Source: Pseudonocardia sp. ICBG1293
GTDB taxonomy: Bacteria; Actinomycetota; Actinomycetes; Mycobacteriales; Pseudonocardiaceae
Direction: 5' to 3'
Assembly (NCBI RefSeq): GCF_020131355.1
Contig: NZ_JAHLEL010000044.1
Span: 434,001 to 498,000, forward strand
DNA length: 64,000 nucleotides
Part shown: piece after piece, positions 52,373 through 61,319 of the stretch
Layout: each line of letters starts with the position of its first letter
Position numbering within the stretch: the stretch's first letter is position 1
Position numbers and translations under genes: made by a program
Notes under the pieces: model-generated
Told to the model about the DNA's origin: nothing
Databases searched by the model: none
Seen by the model: only the letters and a program-made list of their open reading frames with translations

Positions 52373-53416
52373 TCACCCCGCGGCGCGGGCCAGCTCCACG
52401 GCCCGCGCCAGCGTGGTGAGGCGCTCGTCGAGCGTCTCCCCCGCCGGGTAGAGCCGGACGGTGTCGACGCCCGCGGCGGCCCAGTCCCGCAGCCGTGCCG
52501 CGACCCGCTCGTGGGTGCCGATCAGCGTCGTTCCCAGCACCATGTCGTCGGTGACCAGGGCCGCGGCACCGGTCCGGTCCCCGCCCAGCCAGGCGGCGCG
52601 GACCGCGTCGGCGCGCTCGCCCCAGCCCTGGCGGCGGTAGGCGTCGAAGTAGAAGTTGCGCTCGGCCGTGCCCATCCCGCCGAGGCTGAACGCGATGCCG
52701 GGCCTGCGGGCGTCGACCATCGCCGCCTGGTCGTCCTCATCGTCGGCGAAGGCGACCTCGGCGCCCTGGCAGACCTCGATCGCGGACCGGTCCCGCCCAG
52801 CGGCGCGCAGACCGGTGTCGAGGTGGGCCAGGTAGGCGTCGGCGCCCTCCGGGACGAAGCTGGTGCCCAGCCAGCCGTCGGCGACGCGGCCGGTGAGCTC
52901 CAGCATCCGCGGGGACAGCGCGGCGACGAAGACCGGCAGGTCCGGCACCGGGGTGCTCGACAACCGCATCGGGCGGCCCTGTCCGCCGGGCAGCGGGATC
53001 GCGACGGTCTCGCCGTCGTAGCGGATGCGCTCCCCCGCGCAGGCGGCCCGGACCACCTCGACCGTCTCGCGCAGCCGGGTCAGCGGACGGGCGAACGGCA
53101 CCCCGTGCAGACCCTCGATCACCTGCGGGCCGGAGGGACCGAGGCCGAGCAGGAACCGGCCGTGCGACATGTCGTGCAGGGTCAGCGCCGCCTGGGCGAT
53201 GGCGACCGGCGAGCGGGTACCGACCTGGATCACCCCGGAACCGAGCCGGATCCGCTCGGTGCGGGCGGCGAGGTACCCCAGCGCCGACGGCGCGTCGGAC
53301 CCCCACGCCTCCGCGACCCAGCAGTCGTCGAGGCCGAGGCGTTCGGCCTCGACGACGAACTCGACGGTCTCGCGCCAGTCGCCGCCGGACGCCTCGACCG
53401 TCGTCGCGGTCCTCAC
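52373..53416 (-). CDS. LLM-class flavin/F420-dependent oxidoreductase
   Basis: 347 residues, luciferase-like TIM barrel: VVEAERLGLDDCWVAEAWGS, LGSGVIQVGTRSPVAIAQAA, LTLHDMSHGRFLLGLGPSGP and TGRVADGWLGTSFVPEGADA. The fit is to actinobacterial F420-dependent members of the family, though FMN dependence cannot be excluded. GTG 53416 overlaps the stop of the upstream SCO6745-like gene (GTGA). Confidence 0.9.
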   Translation of the reverse strand: MRTATTVEASGGDWRETVEFVVEAERLGLDDCWVAEAWGSDAPSALGYLAARTERIRLGSGVIQVGTRSPVAIAQAALTLHDMSHGRFLLGLGPSGPQVIEGLHGVPFARPLTRLRETVEVVRAACAGERIRYDGETVAIPLPGGQGRPMRLSSTPVPDLPVFVAALSPRMLELTGRVADGWLGTSFVPEGADAYLAHLDTGLRAAGRDRSAIEVCQGAEVAFADDEDDQAAMVDARRPGIAFSLGGMGTAERNFYFDAYRRQGWGERADAVRAAWLGGDRTGAAALVTDDMVLGTTLIGTHERVAARLRDWAAAGVDTVRLYPAGETLDERLTTLARAVELARAAG

Positions 53417-54291
53417 CGGGCCTCCCGGACGAGCCCGACCGGGCCGTGCGCGGGCACGTCCCCGGCCGCGAGCACCGCCGCGGCCATCGGCGCCAGCAGC
53501 GCGGCGAGCTCCGCGGTCCGCTCCGGGCCGAGGACGGCCCACGGACGGGCGGCGGCCCGGTCGGTGAGCCGCTCGATCCCGTCGTGCTCGTCGGCGCCCT
53601 CGGCGGTGAGCGCGCCGGAGGCGTCGATCCAGCCGCGGGCACGCAGGTCCTGGGCGCCGGCCGCCCAGGCCTCGGGGCCGAAGCCGCGGGCGGTGCGCAG
53701 CCACTCGCCGTCGGTCTCCCCGGCGGCGATCTTGAGGTGGTGCGCCGCGACCGGGCCGACACCCCGCGCGACCAGGACCGCGACGTGACCGTCCCCGCGG
53801 TGCTCGCGCAGCGTCGTCGTCGCCTGCCAGAGGACCGCGAGGTCGTCGTCCGGCCGGGGCAGCGCGGCGTTCGCGGCGGCGAGGACGCGGCCGTCGACGT
53901 CGACCTCCGCCGCGGCGGCCCAGGCCAGCTCGGCGGCCCGGCGGAGATCGGCCGGGGCGACGGCGTCGAGCCCCGACCGGCGCAGCGCGGCGACCGAGCC
54001 GGCGAGCCGGGCCGCGAGCGCGTCCCCGGGGCTGCCGAGCGACCACACGGCGGGCAGTGCACGCCCGGTCATCGACGGGTCGAACCCGTGGAACGCGGCC
54101 GTCACCGGCGCCGCGCCCACCGGCCCCAGCGGGGCGGCGCGCATCGCGAAGTAGCCGCGCCAGAACCCGCGGAACCCGGCCGCGGTGGCCGCGGCCTGCA
54201 CCTCCGGAGCGAAGTGGACGACGTCGTGGACCGGTTCGAGCTCGGCCCACAGGGCGCGCGCGGACCGGGCCGCACCGGCGGGGATGGTCAT
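53413..54291 (-). CDS. SCO6745-family protein
   Basis: 292 residues. Starts TIPAGAARSARALWAELEPV, then DVVHFAPEVQAAATAAGFRG and FRGFWRGYFAMRAAPLGPVG, the pattern of the SCO6745/helical actinobacterial family. C-terminal GPEAWAAGAQDLRARGWIDA reads like a winged-helix segment. Function unknown. Coupled to the LLM oxidoreductase, a pairing that suggests they act together. ATG 54291. Confidence 0.82.
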   Translation of the reverse strand: MTIPAGAARSARALWAELEPVHDVVHFAPEVQAAATAAGFRGFWRGYFAMRAAPLGPVGAAPVTAAFHGFDPSMTGRALPAVWSLGSPGDALAARLAGSVAALRRSGLDAVAPADLRRAAELAWAAAAEVDVDGRVLAAANAALPRPDDDLAVLWQATTTLREHRGDGHVAVLVARGVGPVAAHHLKIAAGETDGEWLRTARGFGPEAWAAGAQDLRARGWIDASGALTAEGADEHDGIERLTDRAAARPWAVLGPERTAELAALLAPMAAAVLAAGDVPAHGPVGLVREAR

Positions 54292-54367
54292 CTGCGCAAC
54301 GTAGTACGGGGTGGCCGCACGTGCGCCGGGCACGCGCGGCCACCCCCGTGGCTCTCCCGCTCGGCGG

Positions 54368-56173
54368 TCAGGAGAGGTGGTGCCGCTCCTGCAGCCCGTA
54401 CACCGGGGTGTCGATGCCCGCCGCACGCGCCGTGAGCTGCAGCGCCAGGTACAGCGAGTAGAACCGGCTCTGGTGCAGGTTCCCGCCGTGGAACCACAGG
54501 TTCGGCTGCTGGGTGGGCTTCCACATGTTGCGCTGCTCGCCCTCCCACGGGCCGGGGTCCTTGGTGGTGTCCGAGCCCAGGCCCCACACCTTGCCCACCC
54601 GGTCGGCGACGTCCTGGCCGACGATGTCGGCGGCGAGGCCGTTCATCGACCGGTAGCCGGTGGCGAAGACGACGAGGTCGGCCTCGAGCTCGGTGCCGGC
54701 GGCGAGCTTCACGCCCTTCTCGGTGAACTCCTGCATCTGGCCGCGGACGAGCGGGACCTTCCCGTCGGCGACGAGCTCGGCCGCGCCGACGTCGATGTAG
54801 TAGCCCGAGCCACGGCGCAGGTACTTCATGAACAGGCCGGAATCGTCGTCGCCGAAGTCGAGGTCGAAGCCCGCCTTCTCCAGCTTGGCGTAGAACTCGG
54901 CGTCGATCTCGCGGACCTTGTCGTAGTTCGGCTTCTCGAACTGGTTCATGATGCGGTACGGCAGCGACGCGAAGATCATGTCCGCGGTGTGGGTGTCGAC
55001 GCCGTTCGCGACCGCCTCCTCGGAGTAGAGGCCCTTGAGGCAGTACTCCAGCAGCGACTCGGAGCGGATGATGTGGGTCGAGGAGCGCTGCACCATCGTG
55101 ACGTCGGCGCCGACCTCCCACAGCGACCCGCAGATGTCGAACGCCGAGTTGTTCGAGCCGACGACCACGACCTTCTTGCCGCGGTAGGCGTCCGGACCGG
55201 GGTGCTGCGAGGAGTGCTGCACCTCGCCCCGGAACCGGTCGCGGCCCGGGAAGTCGGGGACGTTCGGCTTCCCGGAGACGCCGAGCGCGATCACGAGCTG
55301 GCGCGGGCGCAGGGTGATCTCCTCCCCCGCCCTGTCCACCACGACCGACCAGCGGCCCGACGCCTCGTCGAACTCGGCGCTCCTGGCCGTCGTGGAGCCC
55401 CAGTAGTTCAGCTCCATGATCCGGGTGTAGAACTCCAGCCAGTCGCCGATCTTGTCCTTCGGCGCGAACACCGGCCAGTTGTCCGGGAACTTCAGGTACG
55501 GCAGGTGGTCGTACCAGACCGGGTCGTGCAGGGCGAGGCTCTTGTAGCGCTTGCGCCAGGAGTCGCCCGGCCGCTCGTTGCGCTCGACGATGATCGTCTC
55601 GACGCCGAGCTGGCGGAGCCGGGCACCCAGCGCGATGCCGCCCTGACCGCCGCCGATGACCACGACCTCGGGGTCGCGGGTACGCCCCAGCTCGGCCAGC
55701 TCGGACTCGCGGCGCTCCTTCCAGGTGACCCGGTCCGGGTTGGCGCCGTGCTCGGTGCCGAACGGCCGGTTCTCCCCGCGGGGCTCCTCGTGGCCCTTCA
55801 GCTCGTCGAGGGTGGTCAGCAGGGTCCACGCCCTGCCGTCGACGATGCGGGCGTGCCCGGAGCCGCGACCGACGGCGGTCTCGAAGGTGAACCAGACGTC
55901 GGTGACCCCGCCGGCCTCGGTCGGCTCCTTCGACAGCTCCCAGTGCGAGGGGTCGGTCGTCCCGAGGGTCGCGGTGAGCAGGTCGCGCACCCCGTCGTGG
56001 TGCTCGACGGTCTTGAGGTTCCAGGTGAACGCGACCAGGTCGCGCCAGTAGCTCTCGTCCGCGAACAGCGAGACGGCTCGGTCGATGTCGCGGGCGGACA
56101 GGGCGTCGGCGAAGGCGGTGAGCCAGCCCTCGGCGGTCGTGCGTGCGGCGGACTTCTCCTGCGTCGTGGTCAC
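54368..56173 (-). CDS. NTF2-like domain fused to a flavin-containing monooxygenase
   Basis: 601 residues. Residues 1-130 form a SnoaL/NTF2-like domain (WLTAFADALSARDIDRAVSL, YWRDLVAFTWNLKTVEHHDG). From about 168 a class B flavin monooxygenase follows: VVVIGGGQGGIALGARLRQL (FAD GxGxxG, 174-179), FRGEVQHSSQHPG (BVMO/FMO fingerprint), VVVVGSNNSAFDICGSLWEV (NADPH) and ADLVVFATGYRSM. Likely oxygenates ketones, thioethers or amines. GTG 56173 has GGAGG upstream. The fused arrangement recurs in actinobacteria, but its substrate is not known to me. Confidence 0.9.
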   Translation of the reverse strand: MTTTQEKSAARTTAEGWLTAFADALSARDIDRAVSLFADESYWRDLVAFTWNLKTVEHHDGVRDLLTATLGTTDPSHWELSKEPTEAGGVTDVWFTFETAVGRGSGHARIVDGRAWTLLTTLDELKGHEEPRGENRPFGTEHGANPDRVTWKERRESELAELGRTRDPEVVVIGGGQGGIALGARLRQLGVETIIVERNERPGDSWRKRYKSLALHDPVWYDHLPYLKFPDNWPVFAPKDKIGDWLEFYTRIMELNYWGSTTARSAEFDEASGRWSVVVDRAGEEITLRPRQLVIALGVSGKPNVPDFPGRDRFRGEVQHSSQHPGPDAYRGKKVVVVGSNNSAFDICGSLWEVGADVTMVQRSSTHIIRSESLLEYCLKGLYSEEAVANGVDTHTADMIFASLPYRIMNQFEKPNYDKVREIDAEFYAKLEKAGFDLDFGDDDSGLFMKYLRRGSGYYIDVGAAELVADGKVPLVRGQMQEFTEKGVKLAAGTELEADLVVFATGYRSMNGLAADIVGQDVADRVGKVWGLGSDTTKDPGPWEGEQRNMWKPTQQPNLWFHGGNLHQSRFYSLYLALQLTARAAGIDTPVYGLQERHHLS

Positions 56174-56330
56174 GGGAGCCTCCTGCGAGCGGTTCGCCAC
56201 GACCGGGGCGGCGCTCGCCGTCCTGCCGCGGTCGTCGGGGCAACGAACGTGAGTGAACACCACGCACGTGATCCACGACACCGGTTGCGGGGAGGTTGCA
56301 ACGCGCCCCCACCGCGGCAGGACGACGACC

Positions 56331-57134
56331 TCAGGCGAGGTCGGGGCGCAGCGGGGTGCGCTCGCCCGCCTCGACGGCCACGTCCAGGGTGTTCCCGGCG
56401 GGCGGCAGCGGGCAGGTGGCGTGTGCGGTGAACGCGCACGGCAGGTTCACGACCCGGTTCAGGTCCACCTCCAGCGTCCCGTCCGGTGCCGGGTCCCCGG
56501 TCTTCAGGATCCGGCCGCCGCCGTAGGTGGTGTCCCCGGAGGTGGCGTCGCGGAAGTGCAGCGACAGGCCACCGTCCTTGCCGGCCAGCGCCACGAGGCG
56601 CTGCGGGGCCCCGGCCCAGGTGAAGGCGACCTCGCCGACCGCGGTCGGGAAGTGCTGGAGCCCGGCGACGACGGCGTCGACCGTCACGGTCCGCGGCGCG
56701 TCGTAGGGGGTGAACACGGCGTCGACGACGGCGGCCGGGTCGTGGGGCCACACCGGCACCCCGGTGAACGCGGTCCGGGTGACGGCCTGCGGGTCACGCA
56801 CCCGCAGCGCCCACGAGTCGGTGCGCCGGGCGATCTCGACGACCCGCTCACCCACCGCCACCATGACCCCGGGCGCACCGTCGACGGGGCGGACGTGCGC
56901 GGTCCCGTCGAGCGGGCCCGTCGCACCGGGCAGCACGACCCCGTCGGCCGCGGCGGCGGTGATCGCGACCTCGTCGGGTCCGGCCTCCCGCCACGTGCCG
57001 GCCAGTCCCGGGATCACGCCGTCCCCGTCGTCCAGCCAGTGCAGGGCGGTCAGCGAGAGCCAGCCGTGCGGCTCGCGGAGGGTCTCCTCGCGCGCGGCGC
57101 GCCACGCGTCATGGGCGGTGAGGGTGCTCGTCAT
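56331..57134 (-). CDS. DUF1684 family protein
   Basis: 267 residues. WRAAREETLREPHGWLSLTA at the N-terminus and the conserved C-terminal CAFTAHATCPLPPAGNTLDV, hallmarks of DUF1684. No signal peptide. The family's function is unknown. It starts ATG 57134 and stops 157 bases before the flavin monooxygenase start. Confidence 0.88.
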   Translation of the reverse strand: MTSTLTAHDAWRAAREETLREPHGWLSLTALHWLDDGDGVIPGLAGTWREAGPDEVAITAAAADGVVLPGATGPLDGTAHVRPVDGAPGVMVAVGERVVEIARRTDSWALRVRDPQAVTRTAFTGVPVWPHDPAAVVDAVFTPYDAPRTVTVDAVVAGLQHFPTAVGEVAFTWAGAPQRLVALAGKDGGLSLHFRDATSGDTTYGGGRILKTGDPAPDGTLEVDLNRVVNLPCAFTAHATCPLPPAGNTLDVAVEAGERTPLRPDLA

Positions 57135-57176
57135 GTGGGGGCAACGCCACGCCGGTGCGGCGGTGTTCCCCGGCCC

Positions 57177-58004
57177 TCAGTGCACGCGGCGGCGGACCGA
57201 CTCCGGGTCCGGACGGGTCAGCGCGACCACCCCGGCCAGCGCGACCAGCACGCCCGCCAGCGCCGCGCCCTCCCAGCCCGGCCGGATCCGGTCGCCGAGC
57301 AGCGCGATCCCGACCACCCCCGGCACGACCACCTCGGTCACCGACAGCACCGCCGTCGCCGGCCCGACCGCCCCGTCCTGCAGGGCCCGGGCGAAGGCCA
57401 GCACGCCGAGCACCCCCATCGCGACCACGCCGTAGACCAGCGGGTCGAGCAGCAGGCCGCCCGCGGTCTCCCACCGGAACGGGCCGGGGTGGATCGCGCG
57501 GACGGCCAGCGCCGTACCGCCGAACCCCAGGCCGGCCAGCAGGGCCAGCAGCATCGGCCGCCCGGCCCGCCACACGAACGGGGCGGCGGCCAGGATCAGC
57601 GCGAACGACACCAACAGGATCGGGGTGGCCACCGGGGGCAGCGCGTCCGGGCGGTCCGGCGCGGCGCTCGCGGCCACCACGACCAGCCCGGCCAGCACCG
57701 CGACGACCGCCCACCGGTCGCGCCGGATCAGGTTCCACGGGTTCCAGCCCTGGTCGGCCAGGGTGGTCAGCGCGATCGCGCCCGCGAGGATCGACTGCAC
57801 CGCGAAGACCGGCAGGTAGCGCAGCGCGACCACGGTGAGCACCCAGGCGACGACGTCGGCGAGCAGCCCGGCCAGGAACCACGGCTGCAGCCACACCGGG
57901 CGTCCGTACTTCGCCAGCCTGCTGCCGCGGGCCTCCCAGAGGGCGGCGACGGTGTTGCCGACCATCGCGGCCGCGGCGATCAGCAGGGCAAACAGTGTGG
58001 TCAT
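57177..58004 (-). CDS. DMT/EamA-like transporter
   Basis: 275 residues, nine to ten helices. LWEARGSRLAKYGRPVWLQP and RYLPVFAVQSILAGAIALTT in the first repeat, and VGPATAVLSVTEVVVPGVVG in the second, typical of drug/metabolite transporters. ATG 58004 is used. It ends 43 bases upstream of DUF1684, likely cotranscribed with it. Confidence 0.82.
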   Translation of the reverse strand: MTTLFALLIAAAAMVGNTVAALWEARGSRLAKYGRPVWLQPWFLAGLLADVVAWVLTVVALRYLPVFAVQSILAGAIALTTLADQGWNPWNLIRRDRWAVVAVLAGLVVVAASAAPDRPDALPPVATPILLVSFALILAAAPFVWRAGRPMLLALLAGLGFGGTALAVRAIHPGPFRWETAGGLLLDPLVYGVVAMGVLGVLAFARALQDGAVGPATAVLSVTEVVVPGVVGIALLGDRIRPGWEGAALAGVLVALAGVVALTRPDPESVRRRVH

Positions 58005-58104
58005 GTCCGGGCCCATCCTGCCCGCCCCGGGCACGACCCGCTCCGGACACGCCGATCGGCGACCGCGGGTGTGTCGACCCGGGCCGGACGTGCACACTCG
58101 GCCC

Positions 58105-59967
58105 ATGCGCATGCAGTTCGGCCCGGACTCCGACGACGAGTTCCACGCGGCCGCCCAGGAGCTGCTCGACGGGTTCGCGGGGTGGCTCACCGAGAACGAG
58201 GTGGTCGCCGAACCGATGTCGGCGGAGCTGCTGCTGCAGTACAAGTGGCTGGCCGGCGACGGCGACCTCGCCGACTGGCCGCTGGAGCACGTCGAGACCT
58301 TCCTCGACGGCTGGTGCCCGCACGTCGTGCTGGAGCACCGGCTGCCGGTGCGCCTGGTCCCCGCCAGCGTCGCCGCGTTCGTCGAGTACCTCGACGAACG
58401 CGGGCTGCTCGCACCCGGGTCGCCGCGACCGTCGCAGGTGCGACGGCTGTGCGGCGAGTACGTCGAGGAGTACGACGAGCTGGAGGCGGGCGCCGGGTCG
58501 CCGCTGCTCACCGAGCTGGGCGACGACCCGGACCCGGTGCGGATCCCCTCCCCCGCCGACCGGGCGGCGTCCGCGGCGCAGGCCCGGATCCTCTCCGACG
58601 CCCGGGCGCTGGCCGCCTGGTGCGGTCCACGCGGCCGCGCCCTGACCGCGACCGGCAACCTGCGCCTGGCCGACGCCCGTGAGCTGGTCGACCTGCTCGG
58701 TACCGGCGACGAGCCGGATCGCGTCGGCCGTCTCGACCGCGCGACCCGGCTGCGGACGCTGACCTGGGTGCTGGAGGCGAGCGCGCGCGCCGGCGCCGTC
58801 CGGCGGGAGGCCGGACGACTGGTGGCGGTACCGCGCTTCACCGGGCTCGACGACACATCCGCCCACGAGGACCTGGTACTGGCCGCCCGCGACGTGGGCG
58901 CCCTGTCGACCGGATGGCCGCACGGCCCGGCCGAGGACCCGGCCGACCCGGACCGCCCCGACCGGGACGCGACCCCGGCCCTGGTCGAGGACGCCGTGCC
59001 CGGCGTGGACGCGGTGTTCACCGGCGAGATCGACGACCAGGCGATCGAGGAGCTGCTGCGGGCCGGGGAGGGCCCGCCGTCGGAGGACGCGACCCCGGCC
59101 CTGCTGTTCCTGCTGCGCCACGTCGACGACGGCGTCGACCTGCGCCACGCCCTGGACGTGCTGCTCGACTGGAGCGAGGACGCCGCGGGCGACGCCGACG
59201 TGGCCTCGCTGCGGACCGCGGTGCTGCTGGAGCAGCTGGAACGCCTCGGCGTGGTCGCCTGGACCGGGTCACGCCGTGAGCCCGACGGGGCCGGCGGTGT
59301 CCGGGTGGGCGGGATCGTGCAGCTCACCCCCGGCGGGGTCGCGTGTGCGCTGCTGCTGCTCGCCGCCGAGGACCTGCACTATCCGACCCGCCCGGACCCG
59401 GCGGTCGCCTCGGCCGCGGAGATCGTCGAGCTGGCCGGGGAGGTCCCGCCCGACGAGTGGCGCCGTGACATCGACGCCTGGCACGCCGCCCAGCCGGATC
59501 CCGCCCGGGCGGTGTCGGACTTCGTCGCGGCGGCGCTCGCCCCCGGTCAGCCGCTGCTGGTCGCCCTCACCGCGACCGGGGTGGCGGCGGACCGGTTCGG
59601 GGCCGAGGCCGTGGACGCCCTGCTGCGCGAGCACCTCGACGGCCCGCACCGCGGGATGGTCGCCCGCCGGCTGGTGGCGCGCGGTGAGCTCGACGCCGAC
59701 GCCGTCGAGCCGGAGCTGCTGCTGCTCGCCTCGGTCGACGTGCTGGCGGTCGCGCTGGACACCGTCGAGGCGCAGGACTGGCCGGACGCGTTCGCCGCCG
59801 AGTTCCCGCCCGAGACCGTCGAGGTGTTCGACGCGCTGTGGCGGCTGGACCACCCGCGGGTCGGCGAGGTCCTGGCCGCGCTGGGCGAGCACCACCCCGA
59901 TGCCCTGGTGGCGAAGGCCGCGCGCCGGGCCCGGGAACGCTGGCGCAGCCGGACCGGGGGCAGCTGA
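58105..59967 (+). CDS. Uncharacterised 620-residue protein, paralogue of the gene at 3116
   Basis: Soluble, acidic protein beginning RMQFGPDSDDEFHAAAQELL. Like the 3116 protein it has a central RGRALTATGNLRLADARELV block followed by TWVLEASARAGAVRREAGRL, plus an N-terminal AAFVEYLDERGLLAPGSPRP block and a late GIVQLTPGGVACALLLLAAE. The GRALT..GNL.L.DA..L module also recurs in plasmid pRiA4b ORF-3-like proteins as I recall them. ATG 58105. Function unknown. Confidence 0.8.
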   Translation: MRMQFGPDSDDEFHAAAQELLDGFAGWLTENEVVAEPMSAELLLQYKWLAGDGDLADWPLEHVETFLDGWCPHVVLEHRLPVRLVPASVAAFVEYLDERGLLAPGSPRPSQVRRLCGEYVEEYDELEAGAGSPLLTELGDDPDPVRIPSPADRAASAAQARILSDARALAAWCGPRGRALTATGNLRLADARELVDLLGTGDEPDRVGRLDRATRLRTLTWVLEASARAGAVRREAGRLVAVPRFTGLDDTSAHEDLVLAARDVGALSTGWPHGPAEDPADPDRPDRDATPALVEDAVPGVDAVFTGEIDDQAIEELLRAGEGPPSEDATPALLFLLRHVDDGVDLRHALDVLLDWSEDAAGDADVASLRTAVLLEQLERLGVVAWTGSRREPDGAGGVRVGGIVQLTPGGVACALLLLAAEDLHYPTRPDPAVASAAEIVELAGEVPPDEWRRDIDAWHAAQPDPARAVSDFVAAALAPGQPLLVALTATGVAADRFGAEAVDALLREHLDGPHRGMVARRLVARGELDADAVEPELLLLASVDVLAVALDTVEAQDWPDAFAAEFPPETVEVFDALWRLDHPRVGEVLAALGEHHPDALVAKAARRARERWRSRTGGS

Positions 59968-60018
59968 GGGTCGGCGGAGCCGTCCGTCGCAGCCGCTCGC
60001 CGGAGGCGCGACGACATG

Positions 60019-60032
60019 CGAACATGTGTTCG
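60019..60032. promoter_or_regulatory. LexA (SOS) box at the dinB start
   Basis: CGAACATGTGTTCG is a perfect 14-base palindrome matching the actinobacterial/Gram-positive SOS box CGAAC-N4-GTTCG. It ends on the first base of the GTG start codon. Confidence 0.85.
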
Positions 60033-61270
60033 TGCGCGGCCTGGCCACCATCCTGCATGCCGACCTGGACTCGTTCTACGCGTCGGTCGAGCAGCGTGAC
60101 GACGCGCGCCTGCGCGGACGCCCGGTGGTCGTGGGCGGTGGTGTCGTCCTGGCCGCGAGCTACGAGGCGAAGGCGCACGGCGTACGGACCGCCATGAACG
60201 GCCGTCAGGCACGGGCACTGTGCCCGCAGGCGATCGTCGTCCCGCCACGGATGGCCGCCTACTCCGAGGCGAGCCGCGCGGTGTTCGCCCTGTTCCGCGA
60301 CACGACGCCGGAGGTCGAGGGGCTCTCCATCGACGAGGCGTTCCTGGAGGTCGGTGGCCTGGGCCGGATCGCGGGCACCCCCCGCGAGATCGCCGCGCGG
60401 CTGCGGGAACGGGTGGCCCGGGAGGCGGGACTGCCGATCAGCGTCGGCGTGGCCCGCACGAAGTTCCTGGCCAAAGTCGCGAGCGGCGCGTCCAAGCCGG
60501 ACGGGCTGCTGGTCGTCGACCCCGACCGGGAGCGGGAGTTCCTGCACCCGCTGCCGGTGCGCAGCCTGTGGGGGGTGGGCGCGGTGACCGCGGGCCGGCT
60601 GCACGAGGTCGGGGTACGGACCGTGGCCGACGTCGCCGCCCTCGGCGAGGCGGCGCTGGTCTCCTACCTGGGCCCGGCCGCGGGCCGGCACCTGCACGCC
60701 CTGGCCCACCTCCAGGACCCCCGGCCGGTCGACACCCACCGGACCCGCCGGTCGATCGGCTCCCAGCGTGCACTGGGCCGCGGACCGCGCACCGACACCG
60801 AGCTCGACGGGATGCTGGCCGCGACGGTGGACCGGCTCGCCCGTCGGCTGCGTTCCCCACGCGGCTCGGACCGGGACGACGCGCTGCCCGTCACCGGCGG
60901 CGGCCGGGTCTGCCGGACCGTGGTGCTGCGCCTGCGATTCGGTGACTACAGCCGGGTCACTCGCTCGCACACCCTGCCGGTGGCGACCGCGCACACGCCG
61001 ACGATCCTGTCCGCGGCGCGGCGGCTGCTCGTCGACGCCCTGCCCGAGATCCACCTGCGCGGCATCACCCTGCTCGGGCTGTCGTTGACCAACCTCGACC
61101 GCGACGACGCCCTGCAGCTGGAGCTGCCGTTGGACGCGCACGCCGGTCCGGCCCTGGACACCGCGCTCGACGCCGTCCAGAGCCGGTTCGGCTCGGCCTC
61201 GGTGGGACGCGCCAGCCGGCTCGGCCGCGACGAGGGGCTGGAGGTACCGCTCCTCCCCGAGCACGAATGA
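60032..61270 (+). CDS. dinB: DNA polymerase IV (Y family, DinB)
   Basis: 412 residues. HADLDSFYASVE (D11, steric gate Tyr16), GLSIDEAFLEV (D101, E102), HhH LWGVGAVTAGRLHEVG and a little finger with GSQRALGRG. LQLELPL at the C-terminal side is a beta-clamp-binding motif. Translesion polymerase, here with an SOS box at the start codon, so DNA-damage induction by LexA is likely. GTG 60032 is favoured. GTG 60026 would place the start inside the box. Contrast with the Leu-gate polymerase at 12409, which shows no such box. Confidence 0.92.
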   Translation: MRGLATILHADLDSFYASVEQRDDARLRGRPVVVGGGVVLAASYEAKAHGVRTAMNGRQARALCPQAIVVPPRMAAYSEASRAVFALFRDTTPEVEGLSIDEAFLEVGGLGRIAGTPREIAARLRERVAREAGLPISVGVARTKFLAKVASGASKPDGLLVVDPDREREFLHPLPVRSLWGVGAVTAGRLHEVGVRTVADVAALGEAALVSYLGPAAGRHLHALAHLQDPRPVDTHRTRRSIGSQRALGRGPRTDTELDGMLAATVDRLARRLRSPRGSDRDDALPVTGGGRVCRTVVLRLRFGDYSRVTRSHTLPVATAHTPTILSAARRLLVDALPEIHLRGITLLGLSLTNLDRDDALQLELPLDAHAGPALDTALDAVQSRFGSASVGRASRLGRDEGLEVPLLPEHE

Positions 61271-61271
61271 T

Positions 61272-61290
61272 CGTCAACCCGATGTTGACG
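61272..61290. promoter_or_regulatory. Operator copy 1, CGTCAAC-N5-GTTGACG
   Basis: Perfect seven-base arms around CCGAT, directly after the dinB stop. Confidence 0.7.
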
Positions 61291-61299
61291 ACAGGCGAG

Positions 61300-61318
61300 C
61301 GTCAACTTACGGTTGACG
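61300..61318. promoter_or_regulatory. Operator copy 2, CGTCAAC-N5-GTTGACG
   Basis: Identical arms around TTACG, ending one base before the ATG at 61320. The centre is 28 bases from copy 1, so the two sites lie on roughly the same DNA face allowing cooperative binding. Confidence 0.7.
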
Positions 61319-61319
61319 C

